NCBI GenBank assembly: GCA_947493255.1
Contig: CANLQK010000003.1
Location: 1 to 64,000, forward strand
DNA from: an uncultured Paracoccaceae bacterium
Lineage (GTDB): Bacteria > Pseudomonadota > Alphaproteobacteria > Rhodobacterales > Rhodobacteraceae
Length of the DNA: 64,000 nucleotides
Reading direction: 5' to 3'
The stretch's first letter is position 1. Each line of letters begins with the position of its first letter. The position numbers were made by a program, and so were the translations under genes. Under the pieces are notes generated by a model, which was not told the DNA's origin, made no database searches, and saw nothing but the letters and a program-made list of their open reading frames with translations. Positions 30,312-40,694 of this stretch are shown one piece after another.

Positions 30312-31100
30312 CTAAGTTGACCAGCGTGGTTTTGTTTTACTTAGGAAGGCTTCTAGACCATGACTTGCTTCTTCACCTTCCCACGTGTCGGCAAGTTGCG
30401 CGATTGAGTGCTCGATCTCTTTCGGGTCGATTGTTGGACCAAGGCTGCGCGCGAGTGCTTTTGCTGTACCAACTGCACCTGGGGCGACGTTCAGATATGG
30501 TTCGATTTCTGCTTCAATTGCATCGTCCATTTTCGATCGATCCACATGTTTTGCGACAATGCCAAGCGCCTGTGCTTCCTCGGTTTCAAAGATGCGCGAG
30601 GACATGAAAACGCGACGGGCAGGGCCTTCGCCCATTCGGGCAACCACATAGGGGCCGATTGTTGCAGGAACTAGGCCTAGTCGTGTTTCTGTAAGGCCAA
30701 ATTTCGTGCCCGTCTCTGCGATTGCCACGTCACAAACGCATGCCATTCCAACCCCTCCGCCCAGCGCTGCGCCATGTAGCCGGCCGATCAAAGGCGTCGG
30801 CATTGTGTTGAGGGCGTTCAGCATACCGGACAGGCGCGATGCCTCCGCAATGCGGGTGTCGCGATCTGCGGCGATCTGTTCCTTCATCCAATTTAGGTCG
30901 CCACCAGCACAGAAGATATCTCCTTTTCCGGACAAGACGATTGCGCGGGTTTGCGGGCTTGTTCCGATCGAATTCGCGACATGTGTCAGGTCGTTCATCA
31001 TTTGTGCGGACAAGGCGTTTCGTTTGTCAGGGCGGTTCATCGCGATTGAGGCCACGCCGCGGGCGTCGATGTTCACATCTAGCGTTTCGTATTGCGTCAT
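30312..31100 (-). CDS. liuC: Methylglutaconyl-CoA hydratase / enoyl-CoA hydratase
   Basis: MNRPDKRNALSAQMM, FCAGGDLNWMKEQ; position in liu operon. Confidence 0.87.
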   Translation of the reverse strand: MTQYETLDVNIDARGVASIAMNRPDKRNALSAQMMNDLTHVANSIGTSPQTRAIVLSGKGDIFCAGGDLNWMKEQIAADRDTRIAEASRLSGMLNALNTMPTPLIGRLHGAALGGGVGMACVCDVAIAETGTKFGLTETRLGLVPATIGPYVVARMGEGPARRVFMSSRIFETEEAQALGIVAKHVDRSKMDDAIEAEIEPYLNVAPGAVGTAKALARSLGPTIDPKEIEHSIAQLADTWEGEEASHGLEAFLSKTKPRWST

Positions 31101-31954
31101 GTCGTCGTCCTAAGTGTGATTGCAAACTGTGCTGCTTTGGCAATTTTTTGTAGATCGAGGCCAGTTTTAAACCCCTGATCGGCCAAAAATGCAGCGACGG
31201 ATTCTGTCGATACATTACCCGCAGCGCCTGGCGCATAGGGGCACCCCCCTAGACCGGCGATTGAGGTGTCAAAACACCGTATTCCCCGTTCTAGGCTAAC
31301 CGCTATGTTTGAAATCGCCCCGCCGTGCGTGTCATGGAAATGCCCTGCTAGTTGATTAACTGGGGTGCGGAGCAAAACCGTTTCAAGCATGGATGCAATT
31401 TGGTCAGCCGTTGCGCGACCAATCGTATCGCCAAGGCTGACTTGGTAGCAGCCCAAGTCAATTAGGGCCTTGGTTACATCAGCGACCTGTTGAGGTGGCG
31501 TAAGCCCGTCATAAGGGCATTCAGCAACACATGAAACGTAGCCGCGCACTTGCAACCCAGCATCGATTGCGGCTTTTGCCACCGGGGCAAACCGTTCCAA
31601 ACTTTCAGCGACCGAACAGTTGATATTGTGTTGCGAAAACCCTTCAGACGCCGACGCGAAAATGGCGACCTCGTCGGCACCAGCGGCTTGAGCAGCTTGA
31701 AAGCCTCGAAGGTTGGGCGTGAGCGCTGCGTAGGTCACACCCGGTTTTCGTTTGATACCGGCCATTACGTCTGCGGCGTCAGCCATCTGCGGTACCCATT
31801 TCGGGGAGACAAAACTGGTCACCTCGATCTTGGATAAGCCGCAATCGGACAGCATGTCCACGAGGGCAATCTTGTTTTCAGTGGCGATCAGTGCGTCTTC
31901 ATTTTGCAAACCATCGCGGGGCCCGACTTCAAAGATGGTGACTGTTTCACTCAT
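31097..31954 (-). CDS. liuE: Hydroxymethylglutaryl-CoA lyase
   Basis: EVGPRDGLQNE, SLGDTIGRATADQI, AGLGGCPYAPGAAGNVSTE. Confidence 0.94.
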   Translation of the reverse strand: MSETVTIFEVGPRDGLQNEDALIATENKIALVDMLSDCGLSKIEVTSFVSPKWVPQMADAADVMAGIKRKPGVTYAALTPNLRGFQAAQAAGADEVAIFASASEGFSQHNINCSVAESLERFAPVAKAAIDAGLQVRGYVSCVAECPYDGLTPPQQVADVTKALIDLGCYQVSLGDTIGRATADQIASMLETVLLRTPVNQLAGHFHDTHGGAISNIAVSLERGIRCFDTSIAGLGGCPYAPGAAGNVSTESVAAFLADQGFKTGLDLQKIAKAAQFAITLRTTT

Positions 31955-33941
31955 CAACTGTGTCCTGCTCTTCAAGTTGCAATAGAATGGTACCGTCGCT
32001 GACCTGATTGCCTTCTTCACATAGGATTTCCGCTACAATCCCGTCGCGTGGGGCGGTCAGGCGGTGTTCCATTTTCATTGCTTCCAGGATCATTAGATCG
32101 CTGCCTTGGGTGACGACATCGCCTTTTGAAACAAAAACCTGTGCTACTAGACCAGGCATTGGTGCGGTGACATTATCACCGCCATTGCCTTGTTCGTCGT
32201 CCTGTTCCAGCGGGTCGACACAGTTGAATACATTACACCGCCCGTTCACAAAAACTGTAACGGTGGTTCCTGTTGCGAAAACCTGAACGTCAGTTTTGTA
32301 ATCCTGCGTCAGAGCGCGCCAACCGTCTTTGGTTGGGGTAAGCGAGAACGATAGGTCATCGACTGTAAAATGACCTTCACCATGGACGGTCACACGAACT
32401 TGGGTCTCTCCTGTATCGTCCCGAAATGCGATGAGATGTTCTGCGGTGCCCCAAAGTCGCATACCAGTTAAGTTTGACCAAGCGTTTGGTGTGCGGTCTG
32501 GGAGCAAACCGGCACCACCAACTGCACCAAGAGCGGTTACAAGTGCAGAAGGTCCGCCAGTTGGGATTAATGTTCCAAGGTTGCGCGCGATCAGGTCCGT
32601 GTCGACGTTGCCTGCTGCAAAGTCTGAATCTCCCGCTAGTTCAGAAAGGAAATCTAAATTGGTTACACAGCCCGCGACGCGACAGTCTTCTAGCGTTTTT
32701 ACAAGTAGGCTGCGGGCGGTCTCGCGGTTCTTGGCATGAACGATGACCTTTGCGATCATTGGGTCGTACCATGGGCTGATTTCATCGCCTTGGGCGATAC
32801 CACTGTCGATACGCACGCTCCCCAGTTCAAATTCTGCCCCTTTGGGAAAGGACACATGATTCAAGGTACCTGTCGCGGGTAAGAACCCTTGCACGGCGTC
32901 TTCGGCGTAAACGCGGGCTTCCATTGCCCAACCAGTGATTGTCAGATCGTCTTGCGCGAACGGTAAAGCATGGCCTGCCGCGATCTCGAACTGTAGCTCG
33001 ACGAAATCCAGTCCTGTGATAGCCTCGGATACAGGGTGTTCGACCTGTAAGCGGGTGTTCATTTCCATAAACCAAAATCCGTCTGTGCGCAGAGGGCCTG
33101 ACCCGTCGACGATGAATTCCACAGTGCCAGCGTTTTGATATCCCACGGCTTTGGCCGCCTCGACAGCGGCCTTGCCCATTGCAGCGCGCACTGCTTCTGG
33201 CATGTCCGGGGCTGGGGCCTCTTCGATGACCTTTTGGTGGCGGCGTTGAAGCGAGCAGTCCCGCTCAAACAGATGGACGACATTGCCATGACTATCGCCA
33301 AAGACCTGGACTTCAATGTGACGAGGGCTTGTGATGTATTTCTCGATTAGGCAAACGGGGTCGCCAAAGCTGGCCTGACCTTCGCGCTGGGCAGCGGCCA
33401 ACGCGTCAGCAAATTCGGTGGGGTCTTCGACCAATCGCATGCCCTTACCGCCGCCGCCCGCGCGTGCCTTAATCAGCACTGGGTATCCGATCTTGTCTGC
33501 CTCGGCAGAGAGCGTTTCAACGCATTGATCAGTTCCATGATAGCCAGGAACCACAGGCACGCCCGCATTCAACATCAAAGCTTTGGCCGCGTCCTTTAAT
33601 CCCATCGCACGGATCGCATCCGCAGACGGGCCGATGAACGTTATTCCAGCGGCCTCGACGGCGGTGACAAAGTCTGGGTTTTCGGACAGAAAACCATAAC
33701 CGGGATGGATCGCGTCACATCCGGTTTCTTTAGCTATTGCGATGATCTTGTCTGCCAACAAGTAGCTTTGAGCGACGTCGGGCTTGCCGATACGTACGGC
33801 CTCGTCAGCCATTCTGACATGCTTCGCCGATGCATCGGCGTCTGAATAAACAGCGACGGTATTAACCCCAAGCCGCTTAGCCGTAGAGATGATGCGGCAG
33901 GCGATTTCGCCGCGATTTGCAATAAGGACTTTGCGAAACAT
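31947..33941 (-). CDS. liuD: Methylcrotonoyl-CoA carboxylase, biotin-containing alpha subunit
   Basis: KVLIANRGEIACRI biotin carboxylase start; EAMKMEH biotinylation motif. Confidence 0.94.
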   Translation of the reverse strand: MFRKVLIANRGEIACRIISTAKRLGVNTVAVYSDADASAKHVRMADEAVRIGKPDVAQSYLLADKIIAIAKETGCDAIHPGYGFLSENPDFVTAVEAAGITFIGPSADAIRAMGLKDAAKALMLNAGVPVVPGYHGTDQCVETLSAEADKIGYPVLIKARAGGGGKGMRLVEDPTEFADALAAAQREGQASFGDPVCLIEKYITSPRHIEVQVFGDSHGNVVHLFERDCSLQRRHQKVIEEAPAPDMPEAVRAAMGKAAVEAAKAVGYQNAGTVEFIVDGSGPLRTDGFWFMEMNTRLQVEHPVSEAITGLDFVELQFEIAAGHALPFAQDDLTITGWAMEARVYAEDAVQGFLPATGTLNHVSFPKGAEFELGSVRIDSGIAQGDEISPWYDPMIAKVIVHAKNRETARSLLVKTLEDCRVAGCVTNLDFLSELAGDSDFAAGNVDTDLIARNLGTLIPTGGPSALVTALGAVGGAGLLPDRTPNAWSNLTGMRLWGTAEHLIAFRDDTGETQVRVTVHGEGHFTVDDLSFSLTPTKDGWRALTQDYKTDVQVFATGTTVTVFVNGRCNVFNCVDPLEQDDEQGNGGDNVTAPMPGLVAQVFVSKGDVVTQGSDLMILEAMKMEHRLTAPRDGIVAEILCEEGNQVSDGTILLQLEEQDTVDE

Positions 33942-33949
33942 GGCTTTTC

Positions 33950-35557
33950 CTACATCCGGAACACGCCGGTTTGCGTGTCCTCAATTGGAGCGTTCAGAGA
34001 GGCACGTAAAGACAATGCCAACACGTCACGGGATTTGCGGGGGTCTATGATGCCATCGTCCCAGAGGCGGGCCGACGCATAAAGGGGGTGCGATTGTTGT
34101 TCGAACATATCGATGGTGGGCTGTTTGAAAGTGGCCTCTTCTTCGGACGACCACGTTCCACCCTTACGTTCAATCGAGCCGCGTTTCACGGTCGCCAAAA
34201 CACCAGCGGCTTGTTCGCCGCCCATAACGCTGATCCGGCTGTTGGGCCACGTCCACAAAAAACGTGGGGAATATGCGCGGCCACACATGCCGTAGTTTCC
34301 GGCACCAAATGACCCGCCAACCAACATTGTGACTTTAGGAACTGCCGCCGTGGCAACCGCCGTTACCAGTTTCGCGCCATCTTTTGCAATACCACCGTTC
34401 TCATAGGTTTGACCGACCATGAAGCCAGAAATGTTTTGTAAAAACACCAATGGAATTTTGCGTTTGGTACAAAGCTGAACAAAGTGTGCACCCTTAAGGG
34501 AGCTTTCGGAAAACAGCACACCATTGTTCGCGATGATGCCAACGGGAATTCCCATGACATGGGCGAAGCCACAAACAAGGCTGGTGCCATATCGTGCTTT
34601 GAATTCATCGAACCGAGATCCGTCCACCAGTCGCGCGATGACCTCTCTGATATCATAAGGTGTTTTCAAATCTGCGGGCACAACGCCGAGCAGTTCGGAT
34701 GGATCATACAGCGGATCCTCTGGTGCCTGCAGTGCAATTGCAGCCTGGGGCACATGGTTCAGGTTGCGAACTGCGTCCCGCGCAAGGGCCAGCGCATGTG
34801 TGTCATCATTGGCAAGATAATCTGCGACACCAGAAAGGCGGGTATGAACATCGCCGCCGCCCAAGTCTTCGGTTGAAACGACTTCTCCTGTCGCGGCTTT
34901 TACCAATGGTGGGCCTGCCAGAAAGATTGTGCCTTGGTCTTTCACAATGATCGTCACATCCGACATGGCGGGCACATAGGCGCCACCGGCGGTACACGAC
35001 CCCATGACGACAGCGATCTGTGCAATCCCCTTGGCCGACATTTTGGCCTGATTGAAGAAGATCCGACCGAAATGATCGCGGTCCGGAAAGACCTCGTCTT
35101 GATTGGGAAGGTTCGCGCCACCGCTATCAACCAGATAAACACACGGCAGGTTGTTTTCTTCAGCGATCTCTTGGGCGCGAAGGTGCTTTTTGACGGTCAT
35201 AGGAAAATACGTGCCGCCCTTAACCGTCGCATCGTTGCACAAGACCATCACGTCACGACCTGCGACTTGGCCAATGCCGGCAATCGCTCCGGCAGCGGGG
35301 CAGGCGTCGTCGTAGAGCCCGTGTGCGCCAAATAGGCCCACTTCCAAAAAAGGGGATCCTGGATCAAGAAGCCCTGCAATCCGATCACGGGGTAGAAGTT
35401 TGCCACGGGCAACATGGCGTTCTTTTGAATGTTCCGGCCCACCGCTAAGCGCGCGCTGGGCGGCGTTTTCGATTTCTGACAAGCTTTTTGTGTGGGCGGC
35501 TTCGTTTGCAATAAACGCTTCGGAGGCGGGGGATATTTTTGAACGAATGACCGACAT
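33950..35557 (-). CDS. liuB: Methylcrotonoyl-CoA carboxylase beta subunit (carboxyltransferase)
   Basis: CarboxyT motifs: [31 protein letters not shown]. Confidence 0.94.
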   Translation of the reverse strand: MSVIRSKISPASEAFIANEAAHTKSLSEIENAAQRALSGGPEHSKERHVARGKLLPRDRIAGLLDPGSPFLEVGLFGAHGLYDDACPAAGAIAGIGQVAGRDVMVLCNDATVKGGTYFPMTVKKHLRAQEIAEENNLPCVYLVDSGGANLPNQDEVFPDRDHFGRIFFNQAKMSAKGIAQIAVVMGSCTAGGAYVPAMSDVTIIVKDQGTIFLAGPPLVKAATGEVVSTEDLGGGDVHTRLSGVADYLANDDTHALALARDAVRNLNHVPQAAIALQAPEDPLYDPSELLGVVPADLKTPYDIREVIARLVDGSRFDEFKARYGTSLVCGFAHVMGIPVGIIANNGVLFSESSLKGAHFVQLCTKRKIPLVFLQNISGFMVGQTYENGGIAKDGAKLVTAVATAAVPKVTMLVGGSFGAGNYGMCGRAYSPRFLWTWPNSRISVMGGEQAAGVLATVKRGSIERKGGTWSSEEEATFKQPTIDMFEQQSHPLYASARLWDDGIIDPRKSRDVLALSLRASLNAPIEDTQTGVFRM

Positions 35558-36720
35558 TATTGCATCGCCGCCATCAATTCACGCCCGATCAACATGCGCC
35601 GAATTTCACTGGTACCTGCACCGATCTCCATCAATTTTGCATCGCGGAAAATTCGGGCGACTGGGGCATCGTTCATGAAACCCGCACCGCCCATGGCCTG
35701 CACGGCCTGATGGGCAACGACCATTGCTTCTTCGGATGCATAGAGCACGCAGGCCGCAGCGTCTTGTCGGGTGGCTTCGCCGCGGTCACAAGCCTTTGCG
35801 ACTTCGTACACATAGGCGCGGGCTGAATTCAGTTTGGTATAGATGTCGGCGATCTTGCCCTGCATCAACTGAAACGATCCGATTGGTTTTCCGAACTGCT
35901 TTCGCTCAATCATGTAGGGCATGATTTCATCTAGACAGGCGGCCATTATCCCAGTGCCAATGCCTGACAAAACGACGCGTTCATAATCAAGGCCGGACAT
36001 CAAGACTTCGACACCGCGCCCCTCTTCACCAAGGATGTTGTCGTAGGGAACCTCGACGTCTTCGAAAACCAGTTCAACGGTATTCGACCCCCGCATTCCA
36101 AGCTTGTCGAAATGTGTAGACTGACTGAAACCCGGCATCGATTTTTCGATCAAAAAGGCCGTAATCCCTTTTGATCCTGCTTCTGTGTCCGTCTTGGCAT
36201 AAACAACCAATGTGTTGGCTTCACCGCCATTCGTGATCCAGTATTTGTTGCCGTTTAGAACGAATTTATCGTTCTTCTTGTCTGCACGCAGCGACATACC
36301 AACAACGTCGGACCCTGCACCGCTTTCAGACATCGCAAGAGCGCCAACGCTGGCGCCGGAGATGAGGTCTGGCAGGAATTGTGCTTTTTGTTCGGCGGTG
36401 CCGTTGCGGTTGATTTGGTTCACGCAAAGGTTTGAATGTGCCCCATAACTAAGAGAGACCGATGCAGAAGCGCGCGCTATTTCTTCAACAGCAACAACGT
36501 GAGCAAGATACCCCATGTCCGAACCACCTTGGTCCTCTGGAACAGTGATCCCCAGTAGTCCAAGCTCGCCCATTTCTTGCCAAAGGTCGGCAGGGAATAG
36601 GTTGTCTTGGTCGATTTGCGCTGCGAGGGGTTTCACCCTTTCTTGTGCCCAACGATGCACCATGTCGCGAAGCGCATTAACGTCGTCGCCAAGGTCAAAT
36701 GTCATAGATCCGTGAAACAT
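35557..36720 (-). CDS. liuA: Isovaleryl-CoA dehydrogenase
   Basis: [72 protein letters not shown]. Confidence 0.94.
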   Translation of the reverse strand: MFHGSMTFDLGDDVNALRDMVHRWAQERVKPLAAQIDQDNLFPADLWQEMGELGLLGITVPEDQGGSDMGYLAHVVAVEEIARASASVSLSYGAHSNLCVNQINRNGTAEQKAQFLPDLISGASVGALAMSESGAGSDVVGMSLRADKKNDKFVLNGNKYWITNGGEANTLVVYAKTDTEAGSKGITAFLIEKSMPGFSQSTHFDKLGMRGSNTVELVFEDVEVPYDNILGEEGRGVEVLMSGLDYERVVLSGIGTGIMAACLDEIMPYMIERKQFGKPIGSFQLMQGKIADIYTKLNSARAYVYEVAKACDRGEATRQDAAACVLYASEEAMVVAHQAVQAMGGAGFMNDAPVARIFRDAKLMEIGAGTSEIRRMLIGRELMAAMQ

Positions 36721-36723
36721 GTC

Positions 36724-37323
36724 TTACCTTTCGATTGGCGGGTAGTACGGCGCGCCAACGCTTTGAAGCGCGGCTTGCACGTAGCACTCGACCACATCAG
36801 CTGAAGATTGAGGGCCAGATTGGCGGAACCAGACGGTCACACCGCCCAGCATTGAGAGAATGGAACGGGCATGAATGGCTGGGTCTGAAAGCTTGAACAC
36901 AGAGCTTTTCGCACCATCATCAAGGATCGCGCGCAGAGCGGCTTCATACCCGTTGCGTTCTTTGGAAACATGCGTCGCGCCTTCGGGTTCGAGGCTTCGC
37001 AGTTCCATATATGCGATGAAAATGTCGTCTGGGTTTTCAATGTTGTGCAAGACGTGACTGCGCACAAAACATTCCAGTCGCTCGGCCGGCGAAAGTCTGT
37101 CGTCGATCGTTGCTATAACTGCCTCATGTGCGCGGCGTAGGTTTTCCTGCATTAGATCGACAAGGATCGCCTGTTTGTTCGGGAAGTGATTGTAAATCCC
37201 GCCAGGTTGCTTCCCAACATGTTGGGCAATTTCACGCATCGAAACGCCGTTGTAGCCGTGTTCTGCAAACAAACGGCGCGCGGCTCCTCGGATGAGGTTT
37301 TTTGTGTTGTGTTCACCAGTCAT
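36724..37323 (-). CDS. TetR family transcriptional regulator
   Basis: N-terminal HTH: LIRGAARRLFAEHGYNGVSMREIAQHVGKQPGGIYNHFPNKQAILVDL. Confidence 0.92.
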   Translation of the reverse strand: MTGEHNTKNLIRGAARRLFAEHGYNGVSMREIAQHVGKQPGGIYNHFPNKQAILVDLMQENLRRAHEAVIATIDDRLSPAERLECFVRSHVLHNIENPDDIFIAYMELRSLEPEGATHVSKERNGYEAALRAILDDGAKSSVFKLSDPAIHARSILSMLGGVTVWFRQSGPQSSADVVECYVQAALQSVGAPYYPPIER

Positions 37324-37337
37324 AGGTATGTTTTACA

Positions 37338-37351
37338 AATGAACGTTCATT
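37338..37351. promoter_or_regulatory. Perfect palindrome AATGAACGTTCATT, likely TetR operator
   Basis: 14-bp perfect inverted repeat directly upstream of the TetR start. Confidence 0.75.
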
Positions 37352-37414
37352 CATGTCAATTGAGAATGGTAAAAAGATACTCTCCGCAAGACGAAGTACG
37401 TTAAATTTCGCGCC

Positions 37415-38197
37415 TTAGACGCCTCGCCACTTTGGTTGCCGTTTCTCGATGAAGGCCTGCGCACCTTCGATCGCATCGCGTGTTTGCATCATTCTCCGCA
37501 AGGCTGCATCACTTTGGGCCCATAGGACATCTTCACTGTCTTGCAGGCTGTTTTGTGACAATGCGAGGCTGGCAGAAGTTGACAGTGGAGCATTGCGCGA
37601 AATGCGTTTTGCTCGTTCAATCGCGCTGTTCCAAAGGGCATCAGGCGCAACAACATCGTTTATTAATCCGTGTTTCAACGCTGTTTCAGCGGTGATCGGA
37701 TCACCCGTAAGCAACATTTCATTGGCGATGACTTTGGGAAGTTGCCGTGCCAATCTAATGGCGCCGCCGCCACCCGCGACAAGGCCGATCTTTGACTCTG
37801 GCAGGCCGAATACGGTGTCTTGCGCCGCTATGACCAGATCGCATGACAGCATCAATTCAAACCCACCAGCTAAGGCTGCCCCATGAACGGCAGCAATGAT
37901 GGGTTTCGTGCGTTTCGCGCTGACCAATCCGCCAAACCGACCTTCGCCAAAGACAATGCTCTCGGCGTGTCCGTCAGCAACTGCTTGCAGGTCCATGCCC
38001 GCTGAAAACACAGGCCCGTTGCCGCCAAGAATAGCGACCTGCAAGTTTGGCGCTGCCTCGAACTTTATAATTGCATCCCGCAATGCTTCGCCCAAGGCGA
38101 CATTAATCGCATTGCGTTGTTTAGGGCGGTTCAACGTGATTTTCGCTATTGGCCCGTCAACTTCAAACAACAATGGTTGGTCGGTTTCATGCGTCAT
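37415..38197 (-). CDS. Enoyl-CoA hydratase/isomerase family protein
   Basis: LNRPKQRNAINVALGEALRDA, FSAGMDLQAV, GAALAGGFELMLSCDLVIA. Confidence 0.9.
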   Translation of the reverse strand: MTHETDQPLLFEVDGPIAKITLNRPKQRNAINVALGEALRDAIIKFEAAPNLQVAILGGNGPVFSAGMDLQAVADGHAESIVFGEGRFGGLVSAKRTKPIIAAVHGAALAGGFELMLSCDLVIAAQDTVFGLPESKIGLVAGGGGAIRLARQLPKVIANEMLLTGDPITAETALKHGLINDVVAPDALWNSAIERAKRISRNAPLSTSASLALSQNSLQDSEDVLWAQSDAALRRMMQTRDAIEGAQAFIEKRQPKWRGV

Positions 38198-39881
38198 GAC
38201 GTGCACTTTCTGTGGCTTCGGCTACGTATTCTTGGTGGGCTCTTTCACGAAGTTCTCCGCGAATAATTTTCCCAGTTGTTGTTAGAGGAAGTTCAGGGAT
38301 GAAGCGGACGGCCCTTGGATACTCGTGGGCGGCTAGCTTGCTTTTCACAAATTCAGCGATTTCCGTCTCTAGTTTTTGGGAGGGTTCGAAGCCGGTCTTT
38401 AGTTTAATGAATGCCATAACAATTTGCCCGCGCAGGTCATCTGGTTTTCCTACGACGCCAGCCAGCTGAACCGCTGGGTGTTGAATAAGGCAGTCCTCGA
38501 TTTCGGCAGGGCCAATGCGGTAGCCAGCCGATCCGATAACGTCATCATCCCGGCCGACAAACTTCAGTTTCCCGTTTGGGAGACGCGCTCCGCGATCACC
38601 CGTCAAAAGCCATTTGCCGGAAGGCCCTTCAATGAACTTTTCTTTGGTCGAAGCTGGATTGTTCCAATACTGGAGAAACATCACCGGATCAGGCGCTAAC
38701 ACAGCTATCGCACCTTCAATGTCGTCGGGCTCAATTTCCCCTGTGGTTTCGTTGATGATGTCCACAACATGCCCAGGCACCGGCCGCCCCATGACACCGG
38801 GGCTCGTTGGTTCCTGTGCAGAGCAGCTTGAAACGATCATGTTGCATTCTGTCTGTCCGTAGAATTCGTTTACTTGAGCGCCCAATGTGCCCGCACACCA
38901 GTCGATCAATTCCGCTCCTAGTGTCTCACCGCCGCTTCCGACACTCCTCAGGTCTGCTTCAGTCTTGTTAACAGGCGTGGCAGCACGCATCATTTTCATT
39001 GCAGTAGGAGGCAGAAATACGTTTCGAATGCGATGCGTTTTTATCAGTTGTAACGCAGCTTCTGGCGTGAATTTGGCGAAACGGTGAGCAACCACAGGTA
39101 TTCCGTGATGTAGGCTTGGCATCAATACGTCTAGTAGGCCGCCAATCCATGCCCAATCGGCGGGCGTCCAAAAACGATCGCCGTGTTCCGGAAGGAAATT
39201 ATGGCTCATTTCGACACCTGGGAGATGCCCCAGAAGGACACGGTGTGCATGTAATGCGCCCTTGGGGTTTCCTGTTGTCCCACTTGTATAGATGATCAGG
39301 GCAGGGTCATCCGCCCGTGTTCTTTCGGGGGCGAAAATAGATGTTTCATCTGCGCAAATGGCCCTGAAACATAGTGCTTGGTCTTCAGGTCCGTCAACTG
39401 AGATGATGTATCTTAGATCGGGTAGCTGATATCTGATCTTGATCAGTTTCAGGTAACCATCATGATCTGTCAGGACGGTGCGTGCACCGGAATCACGAAG
39501 GCGATGCAACAAAGCGTCTTCGGCAAACAGGGTGAACAACGGGATCGCGATACAGCCCATTTTGGAAATGGCTATATGGCCGATTGCGGTTTCCAAACGT
39601 TGGGGAAGCAAGATAGCGACGCGATCGCCAAACTTAGCGTCGGTTTGGCCGGTGTGGCCAAGCGACTTAAGAGCATTCGCAAATTGGTTGGACAATTCCC
39701 GTAGTTTATCGAACGAAGTTTGAGTAACACGTTCCGTTTCGTCGACTTCGATAATCGCAATACGATTGGGATCGTTGTTTGCCCATTTGTCGCAAATATC
39801 AACGCCGATGTTGTAAAATTCGGGGATGTCCCAAGTGAAGTTACGATACAGATCGCTATAACATCTCGTTTTTGCCAGCAT
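38187..39881 (-). CDS. AMP-binding acyl-CoA synthetase (medium/short-chain type)
   Basis: IIYTSGTTGNPKGALHAHR, NEFYGQTECNMIVSSC, LTGDRGARLPNGKLKFVGRDDDVIGSAGYRIGPAEIE, TTTGKIIRGELR. Confidence 0.93.
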   Translation of the reverse strand: MLAKTRCYSDLYRNFTWDIPEFYNIGVDICDKWANNDPNRIAIIEVDETERVTQTSFDKLRELSNQFANALKSLGHTGQTDAKFGDRVAILLPQRLETAIGHIAISKMGCIAIPLFTLFAEDALLHRLRDSGARTVLTDHDGYLKLIKIRYQLPDLRYIISVDGPEDQALCFRAICADETSIFAPERTRADDPALIIYTSGTTGNPKGALHAHRVLLGHLPGVEMSHNFLPEHGDRFWTPADWAWIGGLLDVLMPSLHHGIPVVAHRFAKFTPEAALQLIKTHRIRNVFLPPTAMKMMRAATPVNKTEADLRSVGSGGETLGAELIDWCAGTLGAQVNEFYGQTECNMIVSSCSAQEPTSPGVMGRPVPGHVVDIINETTGEIEPDDIEGAIAVLAPDPVMFLQYWNNPASTKEKFIEGPSGKWLLTGDRGARLPNGKLKFVGRDDDVIGSAGYRIGPAEIEDCLIQHPAVQLAGVVGKPDDLRGQIVMAFIKLKTGFEPSQKLETEIAEFVKSKLAAHEYPRAVRFIPELPLTTTGKIIRGELRERAHQEYVAEATESARHDA

Positions 39882-40004
39882 TCGTTAACTCCTACCGCAC
39901 GAAGTAATAGGTAAACGAAAAAGGATATCAATGGGCAGTGTCTACCTCAGGCGTTTACCCGTTGCGTTGGGGCTATCTTGTTAGATGTATTCCCAATCGA
40001 GGTT

Positions 40005-40694
40005 TTATGCGGTGTTAGGCGAGTATGCTAGTTCGCCAATCTTGCTAGAGAGATCAATTAATTCAGCTACGGAATGGATGCCCATTTTTTCTTGAATGCG
40101 TGCGCGATGGTGGTCGACTGTTCTCGGGCTGATATTCAATTCGCGTCCAATCTCCTTGCTTGCAGTGTTGGATGGATTCGCAACCATGAATTTGGCAATT
40201 TCCCGTTCACGTGATGTAAGGCGTTCAAACTTTTCTAACGCATCCCGCCTAGCATTTCCTTCTGTGCGAGTTCGTTTGTCTTCCTCCATTGCGTTGGTGA
40301 TGCATTTTATCAACGTGTTCTGGCGAAAAGGCTTTTCGAGGAAGTCTATAGCCCCTGCTTTCATCGCCTGAACTGACTCCCTGATGCCACCGTGCCCCGT
40401 TATGAAAATGATCGGAATTGAGATTTGAAGATCCGCCAGACGTTCTTGAAGTTCGAGCCCGTTCAATTCCGGAAGTCCGTAGTCCAACACTAAGCATCCT
40501 GGTTGGTCCGGATCATATTCGTCTAAAAAATGTTGCGCGTCTTCGAAAGCCCGAACCACAAACCCCCTTTTACTTAGGGCGCGCGACAGAGTTGAGCGGA
40601 TCTTTTCATCATCGTCGACAAGGAACACCACGGAATGATTGTCGTTGTTCTGTTCGGTTGGTGCGCCTAGCTGGGATTGAAGCCTATCGGTCAT
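40005..40694 (-). CDS. FixJ/LuxR-type response regulator
   Basis: VFLVDDDEKIRSTL receiver; LTSREREIAKFMVANPSNTASKEIGRELNISPRTVDHHRARIQEKMGI. Confidence 0.93.
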   Translation of the reverse strand: MTDRLQSQLGAPTEQNNDNHSVVFLVDDDEKIRSTLSRALSKRGFVVRAFEDAQHFLDEYDPDQPGCLVLDYGLPELNGLELQERLADLQISIPIIFITGHGGIRESVQAMKAGAIDFLEKPFRQNTLIKCITNAMEEDKRTRTEGNARRDALEKFERLTSREREIAKFMVANPSNTASKEIGRELNISPRTVDHHRARIQEKMGIHSVAELIDLSSKIGELAYSPNTA

